NCBI RefSeq assembly: GCF_000325705.1
Contig: NC_019904.1
Coordinates: forward strand, 938,001 to 1,002,000
Source of the DNA: Echinicola vietnamensis DSM 17526
GTDB lineage: Bacteria > Bacteroidota > Bacteroidia > Cytophagales > Cyclobacteriaceae
Reading direction: 5' to 3'
DNA: 64,000 nt
Shown: positions 7,802 through 16,466 of the stretch, one piece after another
Position numbering within the stretch: the first letter of the stretch is position 1
Layout of the letters: each line of letters starts with the position of its first letter
The notes under the pieces: model-generated
Told to the model about the DNA's origin: nothing
Seen by the model: only the letters and a program-made list of their open reading frames with translations
The model's database searches: none
Made by a program: the position numbers and the translations under genes

Positions 7802-8518
7802 ATGAAAAAGAAATCTATACCGGACGTTTACCTCTTCTTTTATTTTTTGACTTTTATTATTGGCGGGATTGTTTTATTGAATGTGCCCAAAGGGGATTAT
7901 GAGCTTTTTATTAATCGGCATCACTTTTTGTTGGCCGATTTGTTCTTTTCTTTTATCACCCATGCCGGTGATGGGCTGATCTTTTTGGCCGTATTTCCAA
8001 TATTGCTCTATTACCGCTTTGCACACGGTATCCTCTGTGTGTTCAATGCTGCCATCCATATGGTTTTATCCGTGATCCTAAAACGGTTGGTTTTTGTCCA
8101 TTCTCCACGTCCGGCAGAATTTTTCAAGGACATCGACTTGGTTCAGGTAGCCGGCGTTCCCATGCACCATTGGCACTCCTTTCCCTCTGGCCATACCGCT
8201 ACTGCCTTTGCACTGATGACCATGCTGGCCATGCTTTACCCGAAGCGCCACCGGCTTCAACTAGGTTTTCTGCTCGTAGCCGTTCTGATTGGCTTTAGCA
8301 GGGTTTACCTGATGCAGCACTTTATCCTCGATGTCATGGCTGGTTCGGTCCTTGGAGTGGGATCTGCTTTCGCAGCTAGAACTATCGTGAGAACTTACTT
8401 TAAGGGAAAAACCTACAAGAAAGGCTTACTCAAAAAGAAAAAAGTTGCCCTGTCTGAGCTTAAACCCGGCTACCAACCTCTCCGCATCAGGATAAAGCCA
8501 TGGAAATGGCCTTTCTAA
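7802..8518 (+). CDS. PAP2-superfamily membrane phosphatase
   Basis: This 238-residue membrane protein has about six helices and the acid-phosphatase motifs of the PAP2 superfamily: a first motif around KRLVFVHSPRP (residues 94-104), SFPSGH (His131) and SRVYLMQHFILD (Ser166, Arg167, His173, Asp177). The spacing between the Lys and the Arg-Pro of motif 1 is longer than the textbook K-x6-R-P. Motifs 2 and 3 are intact. Such enzymes remove phosphate from undecaprenyl pyrophosphate, phosphatidate or lipid A at the periplasmic face. The substrate here is unknown. The C-terminus is a basic cytoplasmic tail (KGKTYKKGLLKKKKVAL). It stands alone between a terminator and the next gene. Confidence 0.85.
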   Translation: MKKKSIPDVYLFFYFLTFIIGGIVLLNVPKGDYELFINRHHFLLADLFFSFITHAGDGLIFLAVFPILLYYRFAHGILCVFNAAIHMVLSVILKRLVFVHSPRPAEFFKDIDLVQVAGVPMHHWHSFPSGHTATAFALMTMLAMLYPKRHRLQLGFLLVAVLIGFSRVYLMQHFILDVMAGSVLGVGSAFAARTIVRTYFKGKTYKKGLLKKKKVALSELKPGYQPLRIRIKPWKWPF

Positions 8519-8709
8519 CAAGCGTATTCACCCACTATCACCCCCAAACTTTTCCCCTTTCCACTGCTTAAAGCGGAGCCAAGAAGTTTTTCTGCCCGTT
8601 TCCTGCAGCAAAAAATCAAAAAAATGCTAATTATTTAACGGCTTTTTGACAGATTTGTAGCTTCATGTTGACAGCACACCATATTGTCCCATGACCAAAA
8701 TATTTTGCA

Positions 8710-10221
8710 ATGAAAGATACCAAACAGCTCAGAATCTACTTGATTGCCGTATTGGCGATCGTTTCTTTTTTTAAGATCCTGTTTACCGCCACCACCTCCC
8801 TGAGCCTGTTCTCCGAGGAAACCCAATACTGGCTTTGGTCCCAAAACTTGGACTGGAACTACTATTCCAAACCCTTGATGATTGCCGTTTATAACTTTAT
8901 CTTCACTGGGATTCTGGGAAATACCGACGTGGCTGTTAGGCTAAGTGCCGTCCTTTTTTCAGCGGGAACGGCGTGGGTGATTTTCGAATTGGGACAGCAG
9001 ATGTATCGTGATCCGAGGATTGGGTTTTGGGCTGCACTGATGCTCATCGTGATGCCCTACTTCCATTTGGCATCCTTTTTCCATACCACCGACTCTTCCC
9101 TGCTCTTTTTCTGGGCATTAAGCTTCTATTGGCTATACCGCGCCACGGTTTCCCAAAAAACCTCTTACTGGGTTTATGCAGGCTTAGCCAGTGCAATGGG
9201 CATGTTATCCAAAAACACCATGGTATTGGCTATTCCGCTGATATTTCTTTACCTGCTCTTGGTAGATTTTAAACAGCTAAAGCAAAAGGGCTTTTATGTC
9301 TACTGCCTCGTTTTCTCGCTTTCCTTCATTCCGATCATCATCTGGAACTTTCAGCATGATTTTGTCACCTTTAGGCACGTGGGCACTTTGGGAGGTGTAG
9401 AAGGGGAGAGCGAGCCTTTTGATATGGGAGAATCCCTGAAATACATTTCAGAATATGTTGGCGGCCAGCTGGGGATTATTTCTGCTTTCTTTATTCCCTT
9501 TATGGTCATGGCGATCAGGAGATTGGTAAAATACAAGGAACGAAAAATGCTCTTCAACCTGCTACCGGCCATTTTGGTCTGGATGATGTTTTTCCTGATT
9601 TCCATCACCAAGCGGGTAGAGGTCAATTGGCCTGCTTTCGCGTACGTCACCTTGCCCATTGCCATGGCGTATGTCTTGACACTTGTGGGCCAGGGATGGA
9701 AAAAGTACGCTACTTATGCCACGGCCATTTCGGGCATCCTTTTGATTTTGATCATGAAGCCCGCTCCATTGGATGCAATAGGTTTCAGAAAGGTACTGCG
9801 GCCGGATAAGGATCCCTTGGCCCGACTGGCAGGATACCGGGAAATGGGAGCACGAATTGATTTTCTCGTAGACTCATTGCAATTACAAAAACACTTTATC
9901 TTTAGCGACAGCTACCATTTGGCTTCAGAAATGGCTTTTTACGTGGAAGGAAACCCGCAAACCTACACCATCAACCTCGGCAGGAGAAAAAACCAGTTTG
10001 ACCACTGGCCTGGAATTGACCAGTTCGAGAACCAGCAATATGATGGAGTCTTTGTCCAATGGAATACTGCCGACCGCCCAAAAGTAATAGCGGGATTTGA
10101 TAAGCGGATCCTGAAAGAGACCCATTACGCCACCTACCGAGGAGATACGGTCCGGGTGTTTAGCATAGAAATATATCAAAACCTACACCATATCGATGAG
10201 GTGAAAACCGACAGCTATTAA
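8710..10221 (+). CDS. Glycosyltransferase family 39 (PMT/ArnT-like) integral membrane protein
   Basis: The 503-residue protein has a GT-C fold pattern: about 11-12 membrane helices followed by a soluble C-terminal domain (from about residue 375). The first periplasmic loop carries LFSEETQYWLWSQNLDWNYY, the position where GT39/ArnT proteins have the acidic catalytic residues ahead of Y-W. The acceptor-binding-like segment SFFHTTDSSLLFFWAL follows in the third loop. Enzymes of this type use polyprenyl-phosphate sugars and transfer them to proteins, lipid A or surface glycans. Its neighbour, a PAP2 phosphatase, could recycle polyprenyl phosphate, but that link is only positional. It converges with a minus-strand membrane protein 18 nt away. 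Confidence 0.8.
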   Translation: MKDTKQLRIYLIAVLAIVSFFKILFTATTSLSLFSEETQYWLWSQNLDWNYYSKPLMIAVYNFIFTGILGNTDVAVRLSAVLFSAGTAWVIFELGQQMYRDPRIGFWAALMLIVMPYFHLASFFHTTDSSLLFFWALSFYWLYRATVSQKTSYWVYAGLASAMGMLSKNTMVLAIPLIFLYLLLVDFKQLKQKGFYVYCLVFSLSFIPIIIWNFQHDFVTFRHVGTLGGVEGESEPFDMGESLKYISEYVGGQLGIISAFFIPFMVMAIRRLVKYKERKMLFNLLPAILVWMMFFLISITKRVEVNWPAFAYVTLPIAMAYVLTLVGQGWKKYATYATAISGILLILIMKPAPLDAIGFRKVLRPDKDPLARLAGYREMGARIDFLVDSLQLQKHFIFSDSYHLASEMAFYVEGNPQTYTINLGRRKNQFDHWPGIDQFENQQYDGVFVQWNTADRPKVIAGFDKRILKETHYATYRGDTVRVFSIEIYQNLHHIDEVKTDSY

Positions 10222-10239
10222 AACGCTCCGAACCGCCAC

Positions 10240-10746
10240 TTATCGGACATTCACTTCAGCAATTACCTCGTTGGGGTTTTCGACTTTTTGTCGCTCTGAG
10301 AGGCTTAGCTGAAGGTCTGCGATGGCCCTCCCCATGGACGGCCGGTCAAGAATAAACACGACCAGCACCACCATGGCCATCCACAGATAGAGGTAATTGG
10401 CCGTAATAAAATAAGCGACAATAGCCATCATGGCAGGAATTTCCAATATGGCATATTTCACCACCAAACTGCTCAGGTAACCGGTGAGCTTAGCTTTTAG
10501 CGCAGTCATCTCGACAAGCTTAGCCAGCTGCTTCTTAAACAGCAAATTGCTCCCCGCAATCCCAGCCAAGACCATGACCGGAATAAGGTACCTAAACACC
10601 GCATCCAATTCGTCATTATTTACAACAGCCCGATCTGTAAAGAAATAGGCCGCCAATAAAAAGGCGATCTGTGCCATCAAGAGCATGCCATGAAGGACAT
10701 TCAGGCTTTTAAAGTAGTCCTTGGAGGTCTGGGACTGTGTTTTCAT
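10240..10746 (-). CDS. Uncharacterised four-helix membrane protein
   Basis: I do not recognise a family. The 168-residue protein has four predicted membrane helices: about residues 19-35, 50-68, 85-103 and 113-135. The loops are short and the C-terminus is charged (DLQLSLSERQKVENPNEVIAEVNVR). The N-terminus (MKTQSQTSKDYFKSLNVLH) has no signal peptide. It starts 10 nt after the stop of the DUF4919 gene on the same strand, so the two are probably co-transcribed. Proteins of this size and layout are common and poorly studied in Cytophagales. No catalytic motif is visible. Confidence 0.7.
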   Translation of the reverse strand: MKTQSQTSKDYFKSLNVLHGMLLMAQIAFLLAAYFFTDRAVVNNDELDAVFRYLIPVMVLAGIAGSNLLFKKQLAKLVEMTALKAKLTGYLSSLVVKYAILEIPAMMAIVAYFITANYLYLWMAMVVLVVFILDRPSMGRAIADLQLSLSERQKVENPNEVIAEVNVR

Positions 10747-10756
10747 ACGTGTGTGA

Positions 10757-11452
10757 TTAAAGGTTATGGTTACTTAATGAATGTAAGATTATATTTCTGT
10801 AAGGACTAAGATCAAAATACAATCCTTCCAAACCAATATCATTGGCCGCCAATTCCAAAAAATCATATTTCCCCATGGCCTGCGGGTTGTCCTCAGACCG
10901 TAGTCCCAGTGCCTCCATCAAGATCAATTCATGGGCGGGATCAATCACGTAAAATGCCGAGGCCTTGGATGCACCGTCCCCAGAACTGAGCATGGTCTCA
11001 AAGATCATTTCCATTTGGAAGCTAACTTCCTTATAAGCTGTAGTATCTCCAAGGTGTTCCAGTGCATACAATTGATAATTCATCGTATTGATCTCAAAAG
11101 GATATTTATCAAGGATCTTCTCACTAAAAGATACGATTTGCTTTAAGTCTTCCTCGCTATGCGTTTCCTTTTGAAGGATGACTTCAAGGCTATCCTTCAC
11201 TTGGGCTGATTTATCGGCCTTGTAATCCGGATGAAACACAAACCCATAATACAAATGCCTCAACTCGGAAAGGCCAAGGGTAGCATCTGCTTGCTGAAAG
11301 CGCTCCAACAGTTTCGGATAATACATTTCGGAAGCCCTATTCTTGACGGCTCCTTCTATTTTGGAATAATCGGGCTGCTCAAAATCCCAATACTGCGCCC
11401 AGCACCCTTGTGCCCAAAGAAACATCATACAAAAAATTGTTACTGCTTTCAT
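10757..11452 (-). CDS. DUF4919 domain protein, secreted
   Basis: The 231-residue protein starts with a signal peptide (MKAVTIFCMMFLWAQGCWAQ, cleavage expected after AQ). The mature part begins YWDFEQPDYSKIEGAVKNR, continues with YYPKLLERFQQADATL and HLYYGFVFHPDY, and ends with L-E-G-L-Y-F-D-L-S-P-Y. This pattern is that of DUF4919, a helical Bacteroidota family of unknown function. An in-frame ATG at 11470 would add six residues ahead of a better signal peptide, so 11452 is chosen. It precedes a small membrane protein by 10 nt. Periplasmic location is inferred from the signal peptide. No enzymatic residues can be pointed to. Confidence 0.8.
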   Translation of the reverse strand: MKAVTIFCMMFLWAQGCWAQYWDFEQPDYSKIEGAVKNRASEMYYPKLLERFQQADATLGLSELRHLYYGFVFHPDYKADKSAQVKDSLEVILQKETHSEEDLKQIVSFSEKILDKYPFEINTMNYQLYALEHLGDTTAYKEVSFQMEMIFETMLSSGDGASKASAFYVIDPAHELILMEALGLRSEDNPQAMGKYDFLELAANDIGLEGLYFDLSPYRNIILHSLSNHNL

Positions 11453-11642
11453 GGCAACCGCATTTGACACCAGTCTTCTTAGCCCTGTAGCTCAACTGAT
11501 TAGTGGAAAAGATCAATTAACTAATACCAAGCCAAAAAGTCAATTTATTTCGTCTATGAAATCATTAATTATTGTTTACGTGCCGGTGATCCTCAAATAA
11601 CCACTCTCAAAGGCTGTAGGGAATCCACCCTAACCGGCACCA

Positions 11643-11960
11643 CTAAAAGGCCAAGTAAAGTATCCCCAAAATCCCTATGGCCAGGGCCACAAACCCCACC
11701 AGGCGATGCTTCATGAACACTGCTCCTATGCAGCTCACTGTGATGCCTAAAAACAACACTGCAAGCAGCCCCATTTCAGCTTGATATGCCCGGCTGGAAA
11801 CATCTTCCCGATAAGTAAAAAAGGGCTCCTCTTCTGGCACTTCAGCTGCACTATGCCACTCAAAGGAGAAATATAGCGTCATCACCAAGGTAATGGAAGC
11901 CAATGCCAATAGCGTGGGGACGAGAAAGTGCTGGTGCAAAATGTCTATCTTCTTCTTCAT
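11643..11960 (-). CDS. Small three-helix membrane protein of the iron-uptake operon
   Basis: This 105-residue protein has three membrane helices (about residues 13-31, 57-77 and 85-103) and a short acidic periplasmic loop (SAAEVPEEEPFFTYRED). It overlaps the 3' end of the PepSY gene by 4 nt (ATGA-type overlap), which argues for translational coupling. I do not recognise a family. Its fixed position after a PepSY protein and a siderophore-type receptor suggests an accessory role in ferric-siderophore reduction or uptake, but this is inference from context only. Confidence 0.7.
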   Translation of the reverse strand: MKKKIDILHQHFLVPTLLALASITLVMTLYFSFEWHSAAEVPEEEPFFTYREDVSSRAYQAEMGLLAVLFLGITVSCIGAVFMKHRLVGFVALAIGILGILYLAF

Positions 11961-13282
11961 ACCACGGAATCAGATGTGCCCGAAAACGGCCTTGCTCCGG
12001 CAAACCGTTTCCAAATGGCCTTAATGACCAAATAAATAAAAAACCCATAAATCCCCGTCGTGACCAGTAAGGAAGGTACGGCAATACCGAAATTGGTGCT
12101 TAGCACCGCCACGATGACCAGAAAAGCAACCATTCCACCGCCCCACCGGATCAAAAGCGGCCTTAGCGGGATGTACTTGGCCTGCTGCGCCCGCTTCTTC
12201 TTGGTTCGTTCCAGGAAAATGATAAACCCACTCAAGGAGAGAAAGGCAGACCCCAAAGCCAAGACAGCATAAAGTAGCTTTAGCGGAAGGCCTCCAAAAT
12301 CACCAAAGTGGAAAGATTCTTGGACATAATAAAGCTTGTCCCCGAAGCCTTGTGCGCTGATATTGTATTTGCGCTGCGTACTAAAATCCCTTTTATCCAA
12401 ATAGAGTTTATTGGACCTCCTTTCATAGGCTTGACCTTTAACATCACCCAGCACTTGGACGATACCTTCGCCATTTGTGGTGGGGCGGATATTCCTTACG
12501 TCCAATGCAGGGAATTCCCTTTTTGTCGTCGCTAAAATCTCCTCAAAATCCAGTGGATAGCACGTATCCTCCTCGGCAGAAAAAGGCTTCTCACTTCGCA
12601 CAAAGCCATTCGGCTGCTTCATGCCAAAACCTTCCATCAGGTAAACCTGTAGCCCCAGCCAAGCCCCTGTAATGGCGATCACCAGGTTAAACGCCAAAGC
12701 ACTGATGCCGACAAACTTATGCAAATCCGCCTGTGTGATCCGGAGGTTTTTCTTCCTGATCTTCCCGAAGGCTTGCTTTTTGGTGAAATTGCCATAAATC
12801 AATAGGCCCGTGACCGTGGAAACCAATAATGCAATCCCCGCCAACCCTACCAGCTGCCTTCCGTACTGCGCTTCATAAAGGCGCACATGGATATTCCTGA
12901 GAAAATAACCGAAACTCTTAAAATAATTTCGCTCCCCTAAAATTTCACCGGTATGAGGATTCACGAAAACCTCCCAGAAGGTTGGCTGCATTGGGTCGGG
13001 ATCTTTTGGCCGAAGGCGTATATTCCATGTGTCAAGGTATGGCTTTGGCAATTCGACTTCAAAAAGCTCATGATCAGGATGGGTGGCTATAACATGTTGC
13101 ACTGCAGCGGTCAAAGAGGCCTCTTCCGACTGAGGGGCTACCTTGGTCAAGTGGGGATTAAGCAGCCTGTCCACTTCTGGCCTAAACAGCGCGGCCGCGC
13201 CTGTAATGCTGAGAAAGGCAATCACCACCCCAACATACAGGCCCACCCAATTGTGAATTTTCCACAGTAACTTGTTATCCAT
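11957..13282 (-). CDS. PepSY-associated TM protein (PiuB-like, putative ferric-siderophore reductase)
   Basis: The 441-residue protein starts with WKIHNWVGLYVGVVIAFLSI, the first helix of PepSY-associated transmembrane proteins. It then has a large periplasmic PepSY segment (about 45-125: PEVDRLLNPHLTK..., NPHTGEILGE). Further helices and a second PepSY-like segment (about 235-310) follow, and the last helices end in a basic tail. His residues in helices 1, 3 and 5 (KIHNW, DLHKFVG, SFHFGDFG) are candidates for haem binding, as suggested for this family. Such proteins are usually encoded beside TonB-dependent siderophore receptors, as here, and probably help release iron from siderophores at the inner membrane. 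The gene lies 194 nt downstream of the receptor. Confidence 0.85.
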   Translation of the reverse strand: MDNKLLWKIHNWVGLYVGVVIAFLSITGAAALFRPEVDRLLNPHLTKVAPQSEEASLTAAVQHVIATHPDHELFEVELPKPYLDTWNIRLRPKDPDPMQPTFWEVFVNPHTGEILGERNYFKSFGYFLRNIHVRLYEAQYGRQLVGLAGIALLVSTVTGLLIYGNFTKKQAFGKIRKKNLRITQADLHKFVGISALAFNLVIAITGAWLGLQVYLMEGFGMKQPNGFVRSEKPFSAEEDTCYPLDFEEILATTKREFPALDVRNIRPTTNGEGIVQVLGDVKGQAYERRSNKLYLDKRDFSTQRKYNISAQGFGDKLYYVQESFHFGDFGGLPLKLLYAVLALGSAFLSLSGFIIFLERTKKKRAQQAKYIPLRPLLIRWGGGMVAFLVIVAVLSTNFGIAVPSLLVTTGIYGFFIYLVIKAIWKRFAGARPFSGTSDSVV

Positions 13283-13476
13283 ACAACGAAATAAAAAACA
13301 CGCTTTTACCTATAAATCACCTATCGGTCGGACTGTGGGCAATCTCGTAAACTGAAAACAAAATTGCTTTGTCACGCACCCTCGCAGCAACATAGCAAAA
13401 CGCCTTTGCGAACGGAGTGAAGCGATTCCTCTATATCAAGACGCCAGAGACGTCCCCAATCAAATGCTCATGCAAA

Positions 13477-15936
13477 TTAAAAGGTATAAGAAACCGTGGT
13501 CATGACATTCCGTGGAGCTCCCGGGAATGCCCTGATGTAATCATAACCTCCTACCCAGTGTGTTTTATCAAAGATATTGTTAAAATTCATCTGGATCTGG
13601 AATTTATCGATCTTGTAATATACCGCAGCATTTACCAGCTCATAACCCGGAAACACCGGTGGCTCATCGGTCGCACCCAATGATCCGAATCGTTCTGTCA
13701 CGAAGTTCCCACCAAGGCCAAATCCCAGCCCCTTCAGATTGCCCTCACTGATAATGTATTTGGTCCAAAAGTTTCCTGCGTGTTTGGGCGCATTGGGCTT
13801 TTGACGGCCCACCAGGTTTTCATCATCACTTTCCTCAATGGTGGCTTTGTTATAGGCATAATTGACGATTACACTCCAGTTATCGATAATCCTACCCACC
13901 AGGTCCAGCTCCGCTCCTTTGGAAAGGTCTTTCCCAGTCTGTACCAACAAGTCGGGATTACCAGGGCTATTGGCATTGTAGAGCGCACCCTTCTCGGTGA
14001 GGTAGTAAAAGGCCATGGTGGCACTTAGCCGACCTTCAAACCAATCACTCTTCACACCAACTTCCTTCAGCTCGCTGGTCAAGGGATCGAATGGCCCACC
14101 CGCTTCGGGATTATTGATCACCGTGGCTGTTTGCGGCTGGTAGCCTTGGACATAGGTACCATACAGGTTAATATTGGGTGTCAGGGAGTAAACCACGCCT
14201 ACCCGGGGGATTAGGGCATCCTGGGTGACTTTTTCCTCACTGTCTGTCTTGTAATTCAGCAGGTCCGTATAGTATTCCTGACGAAGCCCCAACAATACCC
14301 TCAATTTTCCGATCTTCATTTGCTCCTGTACATATACCCCATGGGAGTAAAGGCTGGATTGCGGAAAGCTCCTGTTGCTGTAAATATATTTGCTGATATC
14401 CCGCAATTGATTGCCATAAGGATCGGTCAGGTCAAAATGGGGCACTACCGGAATCGGGTTGCCATCTGCATCCAAGGCGTACAATTCCCGATTGGCTGGG
14501 TTATAGGAGTTGATAGAACCTGTGCGGTCTGCCGTGAGGTAGCCTCTGGCTTGAAGTTGAGAGCCACCCGGGTGCAGGGTCTGCTGGAAGTAATCATACC
14601 CTACAAGCAACTTATGGTCCACATCACCTGTGCTGAAATCATAGTTAAAATAGTTGCTGAAATTATTATTGCTCCAGCTTCGCTGGCGAATGCCCATTCT
14701 CATTTCCACCTTTTCGATATCCAAGCTTCCATCACCGAGGTTTGCAAATTTGTTATTGCCACGGTGTTCCTGGAGGTCTTCACTGTAGTCTGACCGCATG
14801 AAGACGGAGTTGAAGCTCAGGCCATCGGTGATTTCATGTCGAAGGGAAATGGTCACATTGAGGCTTTCTTCCTTCAAATAATCGTTCACCGCATTGATAG
14901 ACTTGCTGATGGGGACAGAGAAAAGGTCACCATTTCCGAATACCGCCTGTCCACGGTCCAGCATACCATCGGATTTTTGATACACCACGTCGAAGTTTAA
15001 CAAAGTCTTCTCTGATGGCAAAAAGGAAAATGAAGGAGCTACGACCAAATTCTTGGCATATTGCAGGTCGCGAAAACTTCCCGAATTTTCATATCCGAGG
15101 TTTAAGCGATAAAGCAGCTTTTCATCTTGGGTCATAGGGCCGGTAAAATCACCTAGCATCCGGAAAGTATTAAAGCTCCCTACGGTGGAACTGATGGATT
15201 GGCGCTTTTCGCGCAGCGGCTTTTTGGTCACGCGATTTATCGTCCCACCGGCTGAGGCATTCCCAAAAAGAGCAGAGGCTGGTCCTTTGATCACTTCCAC
15301 CCGTTCGATGTGGGGAATTAGCTGTTGCTTCCAGAAACTGGTAAAGGCCCGCATGCCATTCACCAAGTTACCGGAGATATCTTGGCCTTTTATCCGATGT
15401 CCCCTGATGGTGATGTCATTATAAAAGGTAAACTGGTTTACACCACTCACATTTTTCACCACGTCATTTACCGTATAGGCTCCTTGGTCCAGTGCCAGCT
15501 CCTTGGTCACATAGCCAATAGACTGGGGCACATCCCGCAGGGGGGTAGAGGACTTGGTTCCAATAAACGAATTGGTATTCTTGTAACTGGTCTCCGCTCG
15601 GCCGAGGATTTCCACCGTTTGCAGCTGGAGCTCATCTTCCGTCACAGAAACATCCAAAACGGTCGTCTCACCATTCCTGATGACCACCACTTTCGAAATG
15701 GGAGCATAGGTAAACGAACTGATCTTCACGGTATGCTCACCGACAGGTATATCATCCAATACGTACTCCCCATCCTTATCGGTAAGGGTTCCTTTAGCAC
15801 TTCCCTCAATCAAGACATTGACATATTGGGCTTTTCCTCCCTTTTGATCGCTAACGGTTCCTTTTAGTTTTCCCGTTTGTGCCATACTAAGGGTGCTTAA
15901 GCTCAGGAAAAACAAAAACAGTAAACAGTATTTCAT
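13477..15936 (-). CDS. TonB-dependent siderophore receptor with carboxypeptidase-regulatory-like N-terminus
   Basis: The 819-residue outer-membrane receptor has a signal peptide (MKYCLLFLFFLSLSTLSMAQ) and a carboxypeptidase-regulatory-like beta domain (about 22-105: LKGTVSDQKGGKAQYVNVLI). The plug (about 120-240) contains RDVPQSIGYVTKELALDQGA and VKNVSGVNQFTFYNDITIRG, which is the siderophore-class plug signature. A 22-strand barrel ends in a terminal Phe (TVSYTF). It imports ferric siderophores with energy from TonB. An upstream in-frame ATG at 15975 would place 13 residues before the signal peptide, and the -7 element lies at 15973-15980, so 15936 is the true start. The PepSY protein and a small membrane protein follow. 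Fur control is likely but no clear Fur box was found. Confidence 0.92.
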   Translation of the reverse strand: MKYCLLFLFFLSLSTLSMAQTGKLKGTVSDQKGGKAQYVNVLIEGSAKGTLTDKDGEYVLDDIPVGEHTVKISSFTYAPISKVVVIRNGETTVLDVSVTEDELQLQTVEILGRAETSYKNTNSFIGTKSSTPLRDVPQSIGYVTKELALDQGAYTVNDVVKNVSGVNQFTFYNDITIRGHRIKGQDISGNLVNGMRAFTSFWKQQLIPHIERVEVIKGPASALFGNASAGGTINRVTKKPLREKRQSISSTVGSFNTFRMLGDFTGPMTQDEKLLYRLNLGYENSGSFRDLQYAKNLVVAPSFSFLPSEKTLLNFDVVYQKSDGMLDRGQAVFGNGDLFSVPISKSINAVNDYLKEESLNVTISLRHEITDGLSFNSVFMRSDYSEDLQEHRGNNKFANLGDGSLDIEKVEMRMGIRQRSWSNNNFSNYFNYDFSTGDVDHKLLVGYDYFQQTLHPGGSQLQARGYLTADRTGSINSYNPANRELYALDADGNPIPVVPHFDLTDPYGNQLRDISKYIYSNRSFPQSSLYSHGVYVQEQMKIGKLRVLLGLRQEYYTDLLNYKTDSEEKVTQDALIPRVGVVYSLTPNINLYGTYVQGYQPQTATVINNPEAGGPFDPLTSELKEVGVKSDWFEGRLSATMAFYYLTEKGALYNANSPGNPDLLVQTGKDLSKGAELDLVGRIIDNWSVIVNYAYNKATIEESDDENLVGRQKPNAPKHAGNFWTKYIISEGNLKGLGFGLGGNFVTERFGSLGATDEPPVFPGYELVNAAVYYKIDKFQIQMNFNNIFDKTHWVGGYDYIRAFPGAPRNVMTTVSYTF

Positions 15937-15972
15937 CTCTGAATATTTATTTAGACTTATTATTAATAAACG

Positions 15973-15980
15973 CAAAAGTA
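15973..15980 (-). promoter_or_regulatory. -7 element (TACTTTTG, minus strand) of the siderophore receptor
   Basis: Read on the minus strand this is TACTTTTG, a TAnnTTTG match 36 nt upstream of the receptor start at 15936. A TTG lies about 21 bp further upstream (16002-16004), an acceptable -33 position. Confidence 0.5.
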
Positions 15981-16466
15981 TAAGATATTTTGTTAATAGA
16001 CCAATCCAAAAGAAATTAAATCTTTAAGTAAAAGGATGAATTCTGTAACGCTCGAAAAGGGAATTTGTAATTGCCATGAAGCCGAATAGCTATTTCCGCA
16101 CCATATGATTTGGTGCGTTAAAACAAGTCCATTCCTATCGGGTATAGGGAAGGGATAATGCGTTTTTGCGGAAATTTGTGGGAATTGGTGAAGACAATGC
16201 GGCTAAAACGAGCAATGCTCAATGGATCCACCATGGGCCGCACCCAGGGCTATGGACTTATCGCCCTTTCAGGGCTTGATTCAGATTTGCACATAGGAAG
16301 GTGCCCTCAAAAAAAATCAGCGAACATCTTCTTAATCTGCGGCATCTGGGGGTTATCAGCCTCCCATCACCTTTCCCTTTGATCAAACGGCTTTGGAGTT
16401 TTTACTTTAACAGGTTCATAGGCCTGGAGATTTGACCATTAAATGTTGGCCGAGTACCGCATCATA
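15981..16466. other. 0.49-kb spacer between receptor and sigma factor
   Basis: There is no convincing gene. The spacer holds a 7-bp hairpin (CGCACCA 16097-16103 with TGGTGCG 16111-16117) and a 125-bp dispersed repeat (16158-16285). The apparent 74-codon ORF at 16158-16382 is mostly repeat sequence and is not supported. Confidence 0.65.
16158..16285 (+). repeat. Dispersed intergenic repeat, family A, copy 1
   Basis: The segment runs through GCGGAAATTTGTGGGAAT, AATGCGGCTAAAACGAGC, CACCATGGG, GGCTATGGA and TCGCCCTTTCAGGGCTTG. The same blocks occur in the same order at 48418-48545, and the first half occurs at 26094-26145. The end contains a small palindrome (GCCCTTTCAGGGC). It is non-coding and its function is unknown. 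Confidence 0.7.

Noticed and set aside
16097..16117. CGCACCA/TGGTGCG hairpin as terminator
   Set aside because: It lies 350 nt past the sigma gene stop with no T-run on the relevant strand and no upstream plus-strand gene. Role unclear.
16158..16382. 74-codon ORF upstream of the ECF sigma gene
   Set aside because: It coincides with dispersed repeat A and has no protein-like features.
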